Below are positions 10,087 to 22,275 of a stretch of DNA of 64,000 nt, piece by piece. The translations under genes and the position numbers were made by a program. Location of the stretch: the NCBI GenBank assembly GCA_039707655.1, contig CM077671.1, positions 246,015,095-246,079,094 of the forward strand. The letters run 5' to 3'. This DNA comes from Elymus sibiricus. Lineage: Eukaryota; Streptophyta; Magnoliopsida; Poales; Poaceae. How positions within the stretch are numbered: position 1 is the first letter of the stretch; the number at the start of each line of letters is the position of its first letter. The notes below the pieces were generated by a model that saw only the letters and a program-made list of their open reading frames with translations, was not told the origin of the DNA and ran no database searches.

Positions 10087-12888
10087 AAAACCAGGTGGTC
10101 GCTTAACATAGACTTCTTCTTCAATCTCACCATTTAAAAAGGCACTTTTAATGTCCATTTGATAAAGAGTGATATCATGGTGATTAGCATAAGCGAGAAG
10201 AATGCGAATAGCTACAAGTCTAGCGACAGGGGCGTAGGTCTCACCGTAGTCCATACCTTCGACTTGCGTATATCCTTGGGCTACGAGACGAGCCTTGTTG
10301 CGTACGACTTGACCGTCTTTGTCTTGCTTGTTCCAAAACACCCATTTTGTTCCGATGATGTTTTGCTCATCCTTGGGCTTTTCAACGAGTGTCCACACTT
10401 CGTTCCTCTCGAAGTTGTGAAGCTCTTCATGCATCGCGTTCACCCAATCCGTGTCTTCAAGAGCTTGTTCTACCTTCAAGGGCTCAATGCTAGAGATGAA
10501 AGAATAATGCTCACAAAAGTTAGCTAGACGAGTTTTAGAGCGAGTGATTCTCCCTGTTTGTATATCACCAAAGATTTGGTTTAGGGGATGGTTCTTGGTC
10601 ACTTGTGCTCGAACTCGGGTCAGCTTCCGATTGTTGGATGGTGGAGCTTCTTCTTCATCATCTCCTTCATCTTCGTTGTTGTTGAAGGTGTCGTTTCCTT
10701 GAGGTGGTGGTGAAGGAGGTTGTGGTGGATCTTCATGATGTACTTCCTCCCCTTCATCATCTTGTCGTGTACCGCTTGTGGATGCCTCCATGTCATGTTG
10801 TGGTTCACCTTGACGTGAAGTAGGGGCTTCCACTTGAGTTGATGATGTACTTTCCTTCACCTCCATGGGACGAATCTTGCCAATGGACAAGTCTTGGATA
10901 GCTTCCGAAGGGTCCTTATCACCTACATCATTTGGCAATTGTTTGACTTGCGAACCATTAGATTCATCAAACTTCACATCTACCGTCTCTTCAACTTTTC
11001 GAGTGAAGTTGTTGTAGACACGGTAAGTGTGAGAGTTCGATCCGTAACCAAGTAGGAATCCTTCATGAGGTTTAGGAGCAAATTTAGTACGACGATGCTT
11101 ATCAAGAATGTAGCACTTTGAGCCGAATACCCGAAAGTATCCAACTTGGGGTTTGTTACCGGTGAGTAGCTCGTATGCCGTTTTACCGAGAAGCTTGTGC
11201 AAGTAGAGTCGGTTTGTGGCATGACATGCTGTTTCCACGGCTTCTGCCCAAAAGTGTCTTGGCGTCTTGTATTCGTCAAGCATCGTTCTTGCCATCTCAA
11301 TAAGCGTCCGGTTCTTCCTCTCAGCAACTCCATTTTGTTGAGGTGTGTACGTAGCCGAGAACTCATGTGAAACACCTTCTTCGTCAAGAAAGGTATCCAC
11401 ATGGGTGTTCTTGAACTCCGATCCGTTATCGCTCCGAACCTTCTTGATCTTCACTTCAAACTGATTTTGCGCTTTGCGAACGAAGTTCTTGAAGATCTTT
11501 TGAACCTGCGACTTATCGTCAAGAAAGAATACCCACGTAAATCTGGAAAAATCATCAACTATAACTAGACCATAGGAATTTCCACCGAGACTCTTGTAAG
11601 CATAGGGACCAAAAAGATCCATGTGAAGTAACTCAAGTGGTCTCCTAGTAGTCATGATATTCTTAACGGGATGACTTCCACCTACTTGCTTTCCAGCTTG
11701 ACAAGCACTACAAAGTCTATCTTTGTCAAAGATAACATCTTTAACACCAAGTATATGATCACCTTTGATAAGCTTGTCTAGATTTCGCATGCCAACATGT
11801 CCTAGTCTCCTATGCCAAAGCCAACCTTTAGAAGATTTTGCAATGAGACAAGTACGAGGTTTGGATCTCTTAGTGAAATCTACAATGTATAGATCACCTC
11901 TACGGAAACCGGTAAAGACCATTTTATGATTATCTTGACGAAACACTTGGCAATCTACTTTCGTGAATAGCACGTTAAAACCAAAGTCGGCAAGTCTAGA
12001 TACGGAAAGAAGATTGTAGCCAAGAGATTCAACAAGCATAACATTTTGAATAGAGCTATCATGGGATATGGCCACCTTACCAAGACCAAGTACCTTACCC
12101 TTGGAGTTGTCTCCAAACATTACGTACCTTCGCGGTCCATGGTTTGGTGTGATCTCTTCAAACATTTCTCTATCTCCGGTCATATGATCGGTACATCCGC
12201 TATCGAGAATCCACTATTTTCTTCCGGACATGTAATCCTTGAAGTTTGCCATGAGACTTAGATTCTTCATGATCTTCTCATACTTGATGTCGAACAACTC
12301 ATCTTCATCATGGTAGCCATGTTCCACATTGTCATCATCAAGTGGGAAATCCTCGTCATAAAGAACAAGAGATCCGTTAGGGTTGTGATCATGACAATGT
12401 TCAAACTTATGAATGCGAATGGCTTCTACAATGATGTTGTTGATAGTTGTGACATCTCCTTTAGCACGCATGAGGTCTCTAAGCTCAAATAGACAATCAT
12501 CAAACTTGGGATCACTAGGCGTCATATTGTGGAAGGCAATAGTTTTATGTAGAATTTCATCAAGATTACTTAATGAATAACTTGGATATCGTTTCTCCAA
12601 GTCATTCCACAAAGTGTAGGCACATACAAAATTCTTCATTTGATCAAGCACATTTCTAGGTAATGCTCTAACAATGAGATTGACAGTTCTAAGATTGCAT
12701 AGCATATCAATTTCCTCTTCGTGTGTGGGATGTAAGGGATCAATGGGAGGTACATAGGGGCTCTTAACATACTTGCTCAATTGAAATTCATTAAACAGCT
12801 CAAGCATCAAAGTTTTCCATTGACTATAGTACTCTCCATCAAGAATAGGCACTCTACAACTCAAACTCCCTATACTAGACACATCCAT
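10087..12888 (-). pseudogene. gag-pol of SIRE-like copy 1: one nonsense codon, RT truncated
   Basis: Gag starts at 12888 (MDVSSIG...) and stays open to a TAG at 12214-12216. Pol continues in the same frame. Copy 2 has GAG (Glu) at that codon, so the TAG is a single G-to-T change just before the protease motif [11 protein letters not shown]. Then come the pre-integrase domain, an integrase with HMDLFGP, SDNGSEF and PQQNGVAERKN (the D, D and E catalytic positions), and the start of RT (KWVF, then [10 protein letters not shown]). At 10087 the sequence breaks into the microsatellite within the PPGF region, so the YVDD box and RNase H are missing. The apparent poly-Glu tail is microsatellite, not protein. 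Confidence 0.88.
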
Positions 12889-12928
12889 CTTCCTCCTCGG
12901 CGATTAAACCGAAGCAATGGAGACCAAT

Positions 12929-12940
12929 GCTCTGATACCA
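12929..12940 (-). other. Primer-binding site, initiator tRNA-Met type (copy 1)
   Basis: On the - strand TGGTATCAGAGC lies two bases inside the LTR end at 12943, a match to the canonical Copia PBS for initiator tRNA-Met. Confidence 0.9.
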
Positions 12941-13753
12941 ATTGAGGGATCACTAGAAGAGTGTCTAGAGGGGGGGTGGATAGACTACTAGCAGGAATTT
13001 AAAACCTAACCTTTTCCCAAGTTAATTGGTTGGCAGATTTTAACAGTTTTAGCAAGCTAGCAAGTCTAATATACCCTACACATGCATGTCAACAAATATG
13101 GCAGCGGAAAGTAAAGACATTGCACATGAAGTAAAGAGTTGAGATAGGTAGATCAAACGCAATTGGAGACGCAAAGATTTTTCCCGTGGTTTTGATAGGT
13201 GGTGCTATCGTACGTCCACGTTTATGGAGTCTTCAACCCACGGAGGGTAACGGTCGCGAGAGTCCACGGAGGGCTCCACCCATAAGGGTCCACGAAGTAG
13301 AAACCTTGACTATTCCATAACGGCTTCCGTCCACGAAGGACTAGCCTCACTATGGGTAGATCTTCACGAAGTAGGCGATCTCCTTGCCCTTACAAACTTC
13401 TTGGTTCAACTCCACAACACGAAGTAGGAGGCTCCCAAGCGACACCTAACCAATCTAGGAGGCACCACCCTCCAAAAGGTAATAGGCTCGTCAATGATGA
13501 TGAACTCCTTGCTCTTGTGCTTCAAGATGATAGACTCCTCAACACACAATCACTCTCTCACAGATTTGGCTTGGTGGAAGAGATGGGATTGGTGGAAAGC
13601 AACTTGGGGAGGCTAGAAATCAAGATCCATATGGTTGGAGTGGATGATCTTGACCTCAACACAAGGGTAGGTGGCTCTCTCTCAGAAAACTGGATGGGGC
13701 AAGTATGGAATAGTTCTGAGTGCTTCTCTATCAAGTGGGTGGTGGTGAAGGGG

Positions 13754-13761
13754 TATATATA
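13754..13761 (-). promoter_or_regulatory. LTR TATA box (copy 1)
   Basis: TATATATA on the - strand, about 720 bp from the U3 start at 14477, with the palindrome array immediately upstream. The same box is at 21335-21342 in the other LTR. Confidence 0.65.
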
Positions 13762-13803
13762 GGCATCCCCAAAAATCCAACCGTTACACACAAAATGACC
13801 AAC

Positions 13804-14117
13804 TCGGTGACACCGATGTGTTAATCTCGGTGGTACCGAAGTGACCAAAAGGTGGCAACTTTTGAATCTCGGTGAGACCGATATATAACTCTTGGTTGCA
13901 CCGATAAGGTGACCAACGGTCAGATTGCCCAATCTCGGTGACGCCGATCCAACAATCTCGGTGGGACCGATATTGTGAATTTGCGTAACAGAAAGTTGGC
14001 AACCTAAACTCGGTGGCACCGAAGCAGAATCGGTTGCACCGAAAGGCTAGGCTTTGGCTTATGTCTGTCTGAGTATGGGAATCGGTGGCACCGAGTGGAA
14101 AGTGTTGGTTGCACCGA
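13804..14117. promoter_or_regulatory. Array of ten TCGGTNNNACCGA palindromes in the LTR U3
   Basis: 13-bp inverted repeats start at 13804, 13827, 13869, 13892, 13935, 13958, 14010, 14030, 14082 and 14105. The half-site TCGGT and its complement ACCGA are separated by three variable bases, and a few copies have one mismatch. They occupy about 45-360 bp upstream of the TATA box in the element's own orientation. This looks like a clustered binding-site array; the factor is unknown. Confidence 0.8.
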
Positions 14118-14477
14118 TTTTGGATATTTGACTTTGGACAAAATTTTGTGGAAGAGCTTGTGGGTGTTTTTGGTGACTATCACTTGTGCACGTATGAGCA
14201 TTTTGTTCACCAACAATACCTTACCCCCTTTTAATAGTATTGGCTTTCCTATGGACTCAAAGTGATTTCTCACAAAGTAAAATGTAGAGTCCTCTTGCTT
14301 GAAACTTTGCCAATCCATTTCCTTGCATCTTGGGGTAATTCCACAATCTCCACAAACCTTTTGCCAGCCCTCTCCGTGGACTTTATCTGAAATACACTAG
14401 GTAAAAGTATTAGTCCAAGAGACAATATATGTTGTCATGAATTATCAAAACCACCAAGGGAGCATGTTGTGCTTTCA

Positions 14478-16526
14478 ATCTCCCCCTTTTTGGTAATTGA
14501 TGACAACATACAATCAAAGCTTCAAATAAAGATATGCATGGATATAATGAAGACTTTGAGAGACACATGACTTAGATTTGCTCCCCCTAAATGTGTGCAA
14601 TCCCTTTAAAGGATAGTTGCTTTGGAATGCATGGACACGCATATAGTGGAAGGGATATAGTAAGTCATGTGTATCTTGGCTATATGCATCAAATATATGT
14701 GAATGAGATGTATCCTTGTTCAAGACTTCACTCTTGCAAACAATATGTGCAAGAAGCAAGAGATCATCTTGATCAAAGATATGATGAATATACTTACCTT
14801 GAGTTCTTGAGCATTCTAGTAGTAGAAACACACTTGAGAAAACAATGTTAGGAAACACAAGAGTATTCTACCAATCAACAGGGCAATAGAACTCAAAAGT
14901 ACCAAGATATGGAGAACATATAGAAGATAGTATTTTTTAAGATTGATATGTCTCCAAGATCATTTAGAACTTTCTCCCCTTAGATATGAAAATAGTAAAT
15001 CATCCTCTCCCCCTGAATCTTAGCATGTAGATATTGGGATTGGATAGGGTGAGAAAAATCAGTCAAATGAAATAAATGCACTATTCTTCCAACTCATCTT
15101 AGATTTTTCTCCAAATATTTTTTTCTCCCCCTACTTTGGTATTCTCACCTTGTTTATAAAAGTAAGCATAATATCTGTTCTCCCCCTAGATATTATATCT
15201 CCCCCTTTGCATAAGCATGTATCTCCCCCTTTAGCATCAAGCTTTGTTATTCTCCCCCTTTGGCATTAATTTCCAAAAAGGTCAAACACAGGAACAGATA
15301 CAGGGATCATTGACTGAGAAGGGATCCTTGAGAACAAGGGTCATTGAATGTAGGGTTCATAGAAATGAAAATTGAGGGAATCATTGAAAATAATTTTCTC
15401 CCTTTGAGATTTTGTAAGACTTCTCCTCCTTTGAGTTAGGGATCCTTGAATAAAGAATTTCTCCCCCTAAGTTTTTTTAAAATAAGAAGGGATCATCAAA
15501 GTAATAAAATCATCACTTGTAGGATCTAAAAGAAACATAGATTTGCAACTGCGAACACAAATAAGAGAAGAAAACAAATCGGTGACTCCGAGACAGATAA
15601 ATCGGTGGTATCAAGATTTTGTGGTGCAACTCATCTGCTAATTCGGTAGAACCGAGTTATTTGTATCGGCGGCTCCGAGGCTAAAACAAAAACTTGTCAA
15701 TGGGATTTTGAAATTGAAATTTCTCAAACTTGTTATTGGCACAGTGTTTTAAGAAATTTTCAAAAGAAATGCAAAAGTTTTTACAAAAGGGATATCAACT
15801 AGAGAATATTTTGAGTGGTTCCAAGAAATCTTGCAAAATGAAGAATGAACCATCCAAAAATACTTAACTAGATGATGGGCGGTGACTAGGTCACCTATAT
15901 TAGAGTATATTGACTTAGGAGCCAAGCAAGGATACTTGATCATAGGTCATACCTACGTTAAGCTCAAAATGGGGTTACCATTTTTCGATTAAGCATTTTA
16001 ATGTCTTCATATCACTTGAGTTGCTTTAGCTCATGACTTGGAGTAAAGCCTTTTCAAGGATATGAGTACATACCTTTGAGTGATGTTGATGACGTTGCTT
16101 GTAGGTGAGCTTGTTGAGGATGCTCGAGGTTGATGAAGGACATCTTGAGTTTGGGAGCAATCCTTCTCGCTTTAGTACACATGTCACCTACATAGGTTAG
16201 TCATGCAAGGAAGAACAATAGATATATCCATTTGACATGATACCAATTGAGATTTAGCAAATATGATCACATCAAGTATATGTCAAGGATATGGTTGATT
16301 TGTCTTCTTCCTTCCATCATCAAGAGGGGTTGTGGATACTTGGTCAAGACAAGATTGCTTATAATTGGAGTTGATAGCAATCTTGTGGAATGAAATTCTT
16401 CCAAGCACCTACAAAATGGTTAGATGCAATACAAGGGAGCATAGAATTCCATGGCATAAGATAACGAGTTAAGAGTATCATGGAAGTATCAAGAAAGCTC
16501 ATGCCCTTACATGCAACCGAGTGAGT
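14478..16526 (-). other. 3' non-coding region of SIRE-like copy 2, with PPT and repeated PPT-like tracts
   Basis: About 2 kb between the pol stop (16527) and the 3' LTR. On the - strand the polypurine tract AAAAAGGGGGAGAT (14478-14491) abuts the LTR. At least seven further AGGGGGAGA-type tracts lie upstream of it, near 14581, 15007, 15125, 15180, 15199, 15222, 15252 and 15461. Three more palindromes of the LTR type occur at 15579-15591, 15643-15655 and 15666-15678. SIRE-lineage elements may carry an env-like ORF here; I see none that is convincing. Confidence 0.75.
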
Positions 16527-19500
16527 CTAGCTCAAGTTTGAAGCATCAATGATGTTCAACTCACTCCTCAAATAACAAAATGTTTTCTCATCAAGTGGCT
16601 TAGTAAACATATCAGCCAATTGCTTGTTAGTACGGACATGCTTAAGATTGATATCTCCTTTGGCGACATGATCACGAATGAAATGATGTCTAACTTGAAT
16701 ATGTTTAGTTCGAGAATGTTGCATAGGATTATGACCAATTTTAATAGCACTTTCATTGTCACACAGTAATGGAACACTTCTAACATGGATTCCATAATCC
16801 TTAAGCATTTGTGTCATCCATAGTAATTGCGCACAACAAGATCCAGCAGCAATATACTCAGCTTCGGCAGTAGATAGAGATACCGAGTTTTGTTTCTTGG
16901 AGGACCAAGACACAAGAGATCTACCCAAAAATTGACAAGTACCCGAGGTGGATTTTCTATCAACCTTGTCACCGGCATAGTCCGAATCGGAATAGCCAAC
17001 AAGGTTAAAGGAAGATCCCTTGGGATACCAAATGCCAAAGTTTGGTGTTTGTATCAAATATCTCACAATACGTTTCACGGCCAAAAGATGACACTCTTTA
17101 GGTGCAGCTTGATATCTAGCACACATGCAAACACTAAGCATAATATCGGGACGAGAGGCACATAGATATAGCAATGAACCAATCATAGATCGATAAACCT
17201 TTTGATCAACCGGTTCATCCTCCTTGGTAAGATCAACATGTCCACTAGTAGGCATGGGAGTTTTCATACCTTTGCACTCCTGCATGTTGAACTTCTTGAT
17301 CAAGTCCTTGGTATACTTAGTTTGAGAGATGAAAGTTCCTTCTTTCATTTGCTTGATTTGCAAACCAAGAAAGAATTTCAGCTCACACATCATGGACATC
17401 TCATACTTCTCGGACATCAACCTTCCAAATCTTTCACTAAATTGTGGGTTAGTAGATCCAAAGATAATATCATCCACATAGATTTGGCACACAAATAATT
17501 CACCATTAACTCTCTTAGTGAATAAGGTTGCGTCAATTTTACCAATTTCAAAACCTTTTTCAATGAGAAACTTCGTTAGGCATTTGTACCAAGCACGAGG
17601 GCTTGCTTAAGACCATAAAGGGCTTTACGAAGCTTGTAAACATGATTAGGTTTCTTAGGATTCACAAAACCAGGTGGTTGCTTAACATAGACTTCTTCTT
17701 CAATCTCACCATTTAAAAAGGCACTTTTAATGTCCATTTGATAAAGCGTGATATCATGGTGATTAGCATAAGCGAGAAGAATGCGAATAGCTTCAAGTCT
17801 AGCGACGGGGGCGTAGGTCTCACCGTAGTCCATACCTTCGACTTGCGTATATCCTTGGGCTACGAGATGAGCCTTGTTGCGTACGACTTGACTGTCTTCA
17901 TCTTGCTTGTTCCGAAACACCCATTTTGTTTCGATGATGTTTTGCTCATCCTTGGGCTTTTCAACGAGTGTCCACACTTCGTTCCTCTCGAAGTTGTGAA
18001 GGTCTTCATGCATCGCGTTCACCCAATCCGCGTCTTCAAGAGCTTGTTCTACCTTCAAGGGCTCAATGCTAGAGATGAAAGAATAATGCTCACAAAAGTT
18101 AGCTAGACGAGTTTTAGAGCGAGTGATTCTCCCTGTTTGTATATCACCAAAGATTTGGTTTAGGGGATGGTTCTTGGTCACTTGTGCTCGAACTCGGGTC
18201 AGCTTCCGATTGTTGAATGGTGGAGCTTCTTCTTCATCATCTCCTTCATCTTCGTTGTTGTTGAAGGTGTCGTTTCCTTGAGGTGGTGGTGAAGGAGGTT
18301 GTGGTGGATCTTCATGATGTACTTCCTCCCCTTCATCATCTTGTCGTGTACCGCTTGTGGATGCCTCCATGTCATGTTGTGGTTCACCTTGACGTGAAGT
18401 AGGGGCTTCCACTTGAGTTGATGAAGTACTTTCGTTCACCTCCATGGGACGAATCTTGCCAATGGACAAGTCTTGGATAGCTTCCGAAGGGTCCTTATCA
18501 CCTACATAATTTGGCAATTGTTCGACTTGCGAACCATTAGATTCATCAAACTTCACATCTACCATCTCTTCAACTTTTCGAGTGAAGTTGTTGTAGACAC
18601 GGTAAGTGTGAGAGTTCGATCCGTAACCAAGTAGGAATCCTTCATGAGATTTAGGAGCAAATTTAGTACGACGATGCTTATCAAGAATGTAGCACTTTGA
18701 GCCGAATACCCGAAAGTATCCAACTTGGGGTTTGTTACCGGTGAGTAGCTCGTATGCCGTTTTACCGAGAAGCTTGTGCAAGTAGAGTCGGTTCGTGGCA
18801 TGACATGCTGTTTCCACGGCTTCTGCGCAAAAGTGTCTTGGCGTCTTGTATTCGTCAAGCATCGTTCTTGCCATCTCAATAAGCGTCCGGTTCTTCCTCT
18901 CAACAACTCCATTTTGTTGAGGTGTGTACGTAGCCGAGAACTCATGTGAAGCACCTTCTTTGTCAAGAAAGGTATCCACATGGGTGTTCTTGAACTCCGA
19001 TCCGTTATCGCTCTGAACCTTCTTGATCTTCACTTCAAACTGATTTTGTGCTTTGCGAACAAAGTTCTTGGAGATCTTTTGAACCTGCGACTTATCATCA
19101 AGAAAGAATACCCACATAAATCTGGAAAAATCATCAACTATAACTAGACCATAGGAATTTCCACCGAGATTCTTGTAAGCATTGGGACCAAAAAGATCCA
19201 TGTGAAGTAACTCAAGTGGTCTCCTAGTAGTCATGATATTCTTAACGGGATGACTTCCACCTACTTGCTTTCCAGCTTGACAAGCACTACAAAGTCTATC
19301 TTTGTCAAAGATAACATCTTTAACACCAAGTATATGATCACCTTTGATAAGCTTGTCTAGATTTCGCATGCCAACATGTGCTAGTCTCCTATGCCAAAGC
19401 CAACCTTTAGAAGATTTTGCAATGAGACAAGTACGAGGTTTGGATCTCTTAGTGAAATCGACAATGTATAGATCACCTCTACGGAAACCGGTAAAGACCA

Positions 19501-20465
19501 TTTTATGATTATCTTGACGAAACACTTGGCAATCTACTTTCGTGAATAGCACGTTAAAACCAAAGTCGGTAAGTCTAGATACGGAAAGAAGATTGTAGCC
19601 AAGAGATTCAACAAGCATAACATTTTGAATAGAGCTATCATGGGATATGGCCACCTTACCAAGACCAAGTACCTTACCCTTGGAGTTGTCTCCAAACGTT
19701 ACGTACCTTCGCGGTCCATGGTTTGGTGTGATCTCTTCAAACATTTCTCTATCTCCGGTCATATGATCGGTACATCCGCTATCGAGAATCCACTCTTTTC
19801 CTCTGGACATGTAATCCTTGAAGTTTGCCATGAGACTTAGATTCTTCATGATCTTCTCATACTTGATGTCGAACATCTCATCTTCATCATGGTAGCCATG
19901 TTCCACATTGTCATCATCAAGTGGGAAATCTTCGTCATAAAGAACAAGAGATCCGTTAGGGTTGTGATCATGACAATGTTCAAACTTATGAATGCGAATG
20001 GCTTCTACAATGATGTTGTTGATAGTTGTGACATCTCCTTTGCATGCATGAGGTCTCTAAGCTCAAATAGACAATCATCAAACTTGGGATCACTAGGCGT
20101 CATATTGTGGAAGGCAATAGTTTTATGTAGAATTTCATCAAGATTACTTAATGAATAACTTGGATATCGTTTCTCCAAGTCATTCCACAAAGTGTAGGCA
20201 CATACAAAATTCTTCATTTGATCAAGCACATTTCTAGGTAATGCTTTAACAATGAGATTGACAGTTCTAAGATTGCATAGCATATCAATTTCCTCTTCGT
20301 GTGTGGGATGTAAGGGATCAATGGGAGGTACATAGGGGCTCTTAACATACTTGCTCAATTGAAATTCATTAAACAGCTCAAGCATCAAAGTTTTCCATTG
20401 ACTATTGTACTCTCATCAAGAATAGGCACTCTACAACTCAAACTCCCTATACTAGACACATCCAT
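16527..20465 (-). pseudogene. gag-pol of SIRE-like copy 2: full length, three frameshifts
   Basis: Start ATG at 20465. Compared with copy 1, one base is missing near 20411-20415 and one near 20037-20043, both in gag. The frame from 19906 to 17576 then covers protease ([11 protein letters not shown]), pre-integrase ([10 protein letters not shown]), integrase ([25 protein letters not shown]) and the first half of RT ([10 protein letters not shown], then YGLKQA). A one-base loss near 17590-17600 shifts the frame. The rest of RT (QIYVDDIIFGS) and RNase H (SDSDYAGD, STAEAEYIA, DNESAI, HSRTKHI) stay open from 17492 to the stop at 16527. All domains are present, so the copy is recently decayed rather than ancient. 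Confidence 0.9.
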
Positions 20466-20505
20466 CTTCCTCCTCGGTGATTAAACCGAAGCAATGGAGA
20501 CCAAT

Positions 20506-20517
20506 GCTCTGATACCA
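20506..20517 (-). other. Primer-binding site, initiator tRNA-Met type (copy 2)
   Basis: TGGTATCAGAGC on the - strand, two bases inside the LTR end at 20520. Confidence 0.9.
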
Positions 20518-20519
20518 AT

Positions 20520-22058
20520 TGAGGGATCACTAGAAGAGTGTCTAGAGGGGGGGGGGGTGAATAGACTACTAGCAGGAATTTAAAACCTAACCTTTTCCCA
20601 AGTTAATTGGTTGGCAGATTTTAACAGTTTTAGCAAGCTAGCAAGTCTAATATACCCTACACATACATGTCAACAAATATGGCAGCAGAAAGTAAAGACA
20701 TTGCACATGAAGTAAAGAGTTGATATAGGTAGATCAAACGCAATTGAAGACGCAAAGATTTTTCCCGTGGTTCCGATAGGTGGTGCTATCGTACGTCCAC
20801 GTTTATGGAGTCTTCAACCCACGGAGGGTAACGGTCGCGAGAGTCCACGGAGGGCTCCACCCATAAGGGTCCACGAAGTAGCAACCTTGACTATTCCATA
20901 ACGGCTTCCGTCCACGAAGGACTAGCCTCACTATGGGTAGATCTTCACGAAGTAGGCGATCTCCTTGCCCTTACAAACTTCTTGGTTCAGCTCCACAACA
21001 CGAAGTAGGAGGCTCCCAAGCGACACCTAACCAATCTAGGAGGCACCACCCTCCAAAAGGTAATAGGCTCGGCAATGATGATGAACTCCTTTCTCTTGTG
21101 CTTCAAGATGATAGACTCCTCAACACACAATCACTCTCTCACAGATTTGGCTTGGTGGAAGAGATGGGATTGGTGGAAAGCAACTTGGGGAGGCTAGAAA
21201 TCAAGATCCATATGGTTGGAGTGGATGATCTTGACCTCAACACAAGGGTAGGTGGCTCTCTCTCAGAAAACTGGATGGGGCAAGTATGGAATAGTTCTGA
21301 GTGCTTCTCTATCGAGTGGGTGGTGGTGAAGGGGTATATATAGGCATCCCCAAAAATCCAACCGTTACACACAAAATGACCAACTCGGTGACACCGATGT
21401 GTTAATCTCGGTGGTACCGAAGTGACCAAAAGGTGGCAACTTTTGAATCTCGGTGAGACCGATATATAACTCTCGGTTGCACCGATAAGGTGACCAACGG
21501 TCAGATTGCCCAATCTCGGTGACGCCGATCCAACAATCTCGGTGGGACCGCTATTGTGTATTTGCGTAACAGAAAGTTGGCAACCTAAACTCGGTGGCAC
21601 CGAAGCAGAATCGGTTGCACCGAAAGGCTAGGCTTTGGCTTATGTCTGTCTGAGTATGGGAATCGGTGGCACCGAGTGGAAAGTGTTGGTTGCACCGATT
21701 TTGGATATTTGACTTTGGACAGACTTTTGTGGAAGAGCTTGTTGTTGTTTTTGGTGACTATCACTTGTGCACGTATGAGCATTTTGTTGACCAACAATAC
21801 CTTACCCCCTTTTAATAGTATTGGCTTTCCTATGGACTCAAAGTGATTTCTCACAAAGTAAAATGTAGAGTCCTCTTGCTTGAAGCTTTGCCAATCCATT
21901 TCCTTGCATCTTGGGGTAATTCCACAATCTCCACAAACCTTTTGCCAGCCCTCTCTGTGGACTTTATCTGAAATACACTAGGTAAAAGTATTAGTCCAAG
22001 AGACAATGTATGTTGTCATGAATTATCAAAACCACCAAAGGAGCATGTTGTGCTTTCA
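20520..22058 (-). repeat. 5' LTR of SIRE-like copy 2
   Basis: 1539 bp, TG...CA. It carries the same TATA box (21335-21342) and the same ten-palindrome array (21385-21698) as the LTR at 12943-14477. Differences are scattered substitutions and a longer G run near 20547. The right flank starts GAGTG and is CACTA-derived sequence. Confidence 0.9.
21385..21698. promoter_or_regulatory. Second copy of the TCGGTNNNACCGA array
   Basis: Same spacing and order as in the other LTR. The fourth unit here is TCGGTTGCACCGA, where the other LTR has TTGGT, so the half-site has diverged in only one copy. Confidence 0.8.
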
Positions 22059-22209
22059 GAGTGCCGGGGCGGCGGGTGGCGGGGACGACGGGCGCGACGG
22101 GGGTGGTGGGGCGGCGGCGCGACGAGGGCGGTGGGCGCGGCGTGGGCGGCGGTGGGCGCGGCGGTGGCTGTCGGGGGCGGCGGTGGGCGTCGAGGCGGTG
22201 TGTGGGCGT

Positions 22210-22275
<66 letters not shown>

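Larger units (their letters stand above)
12943..14477 (-). repeat. Shared LTR of the SIRE-like array
   Basis: 1535 bp, TG...CA, nearly identical to the LTR at 20520-22058. It is followed on its right by a polypurine tract and on its left by a PBS, so it is the 3' LTR of copy 2 and the 5' LTR of copy 1 at once. It holds a TATATATA box at 13754-13761 (- strand) and ten palindromic 13-mers in the upstream U3 (13804-14117). Confidence 0.9.
10086..22058 (-). mobile_element. SIRE/Maximus-like Copia array: partial interior, LTR, full interior, LTR
   Basis: On the - strand a complete unit has a 5' LTR (20520-22058), a PBS, gag-pol (16527-20465), a long 3' non-coding region (14478-16526) and a 3' LTR (12943-14477). 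That same LTR is followed leftward by a second PBS and a second gag-pol (10087-12888), so it also serves as the 5' LTR of a second interior that breaks in RT at the microsatellite. LTRs start TGAAAGCAC and end GATCCCTCA. No TSD can be matched, as expected for a recombined array. The pol sequence has the integrase C-terminal features typical of the SIRE/Maximus lineage; the family name is from memory. Confidence 0.88.

Noticed and set aside
9494..10137. Long Ser/Pro-, Phe-, Lys- and Glu-rich reading frames on both strands
   Set aside because: They are translations of the TTC/TCC microsatellite; a stop-free trinucleotide repeat is open in every such frame.
12929..12940. Possible tRNA-Met gene at the PBS positions
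   Set aside because: Only the 12-nt complement to the tRNA 3' end is present; no tRNA fold surrounds it. The same holds for the Asp and Lys sites.
13352..14019. ORFs inside the SIRE-like LTR (136 and 153 codons) and their copies at 20933-21600
   Set aside because: They lie in U3 and across the TATA/palindrome region, on opposite strands, and have no domain; they recur only because the LTR is duplicated.
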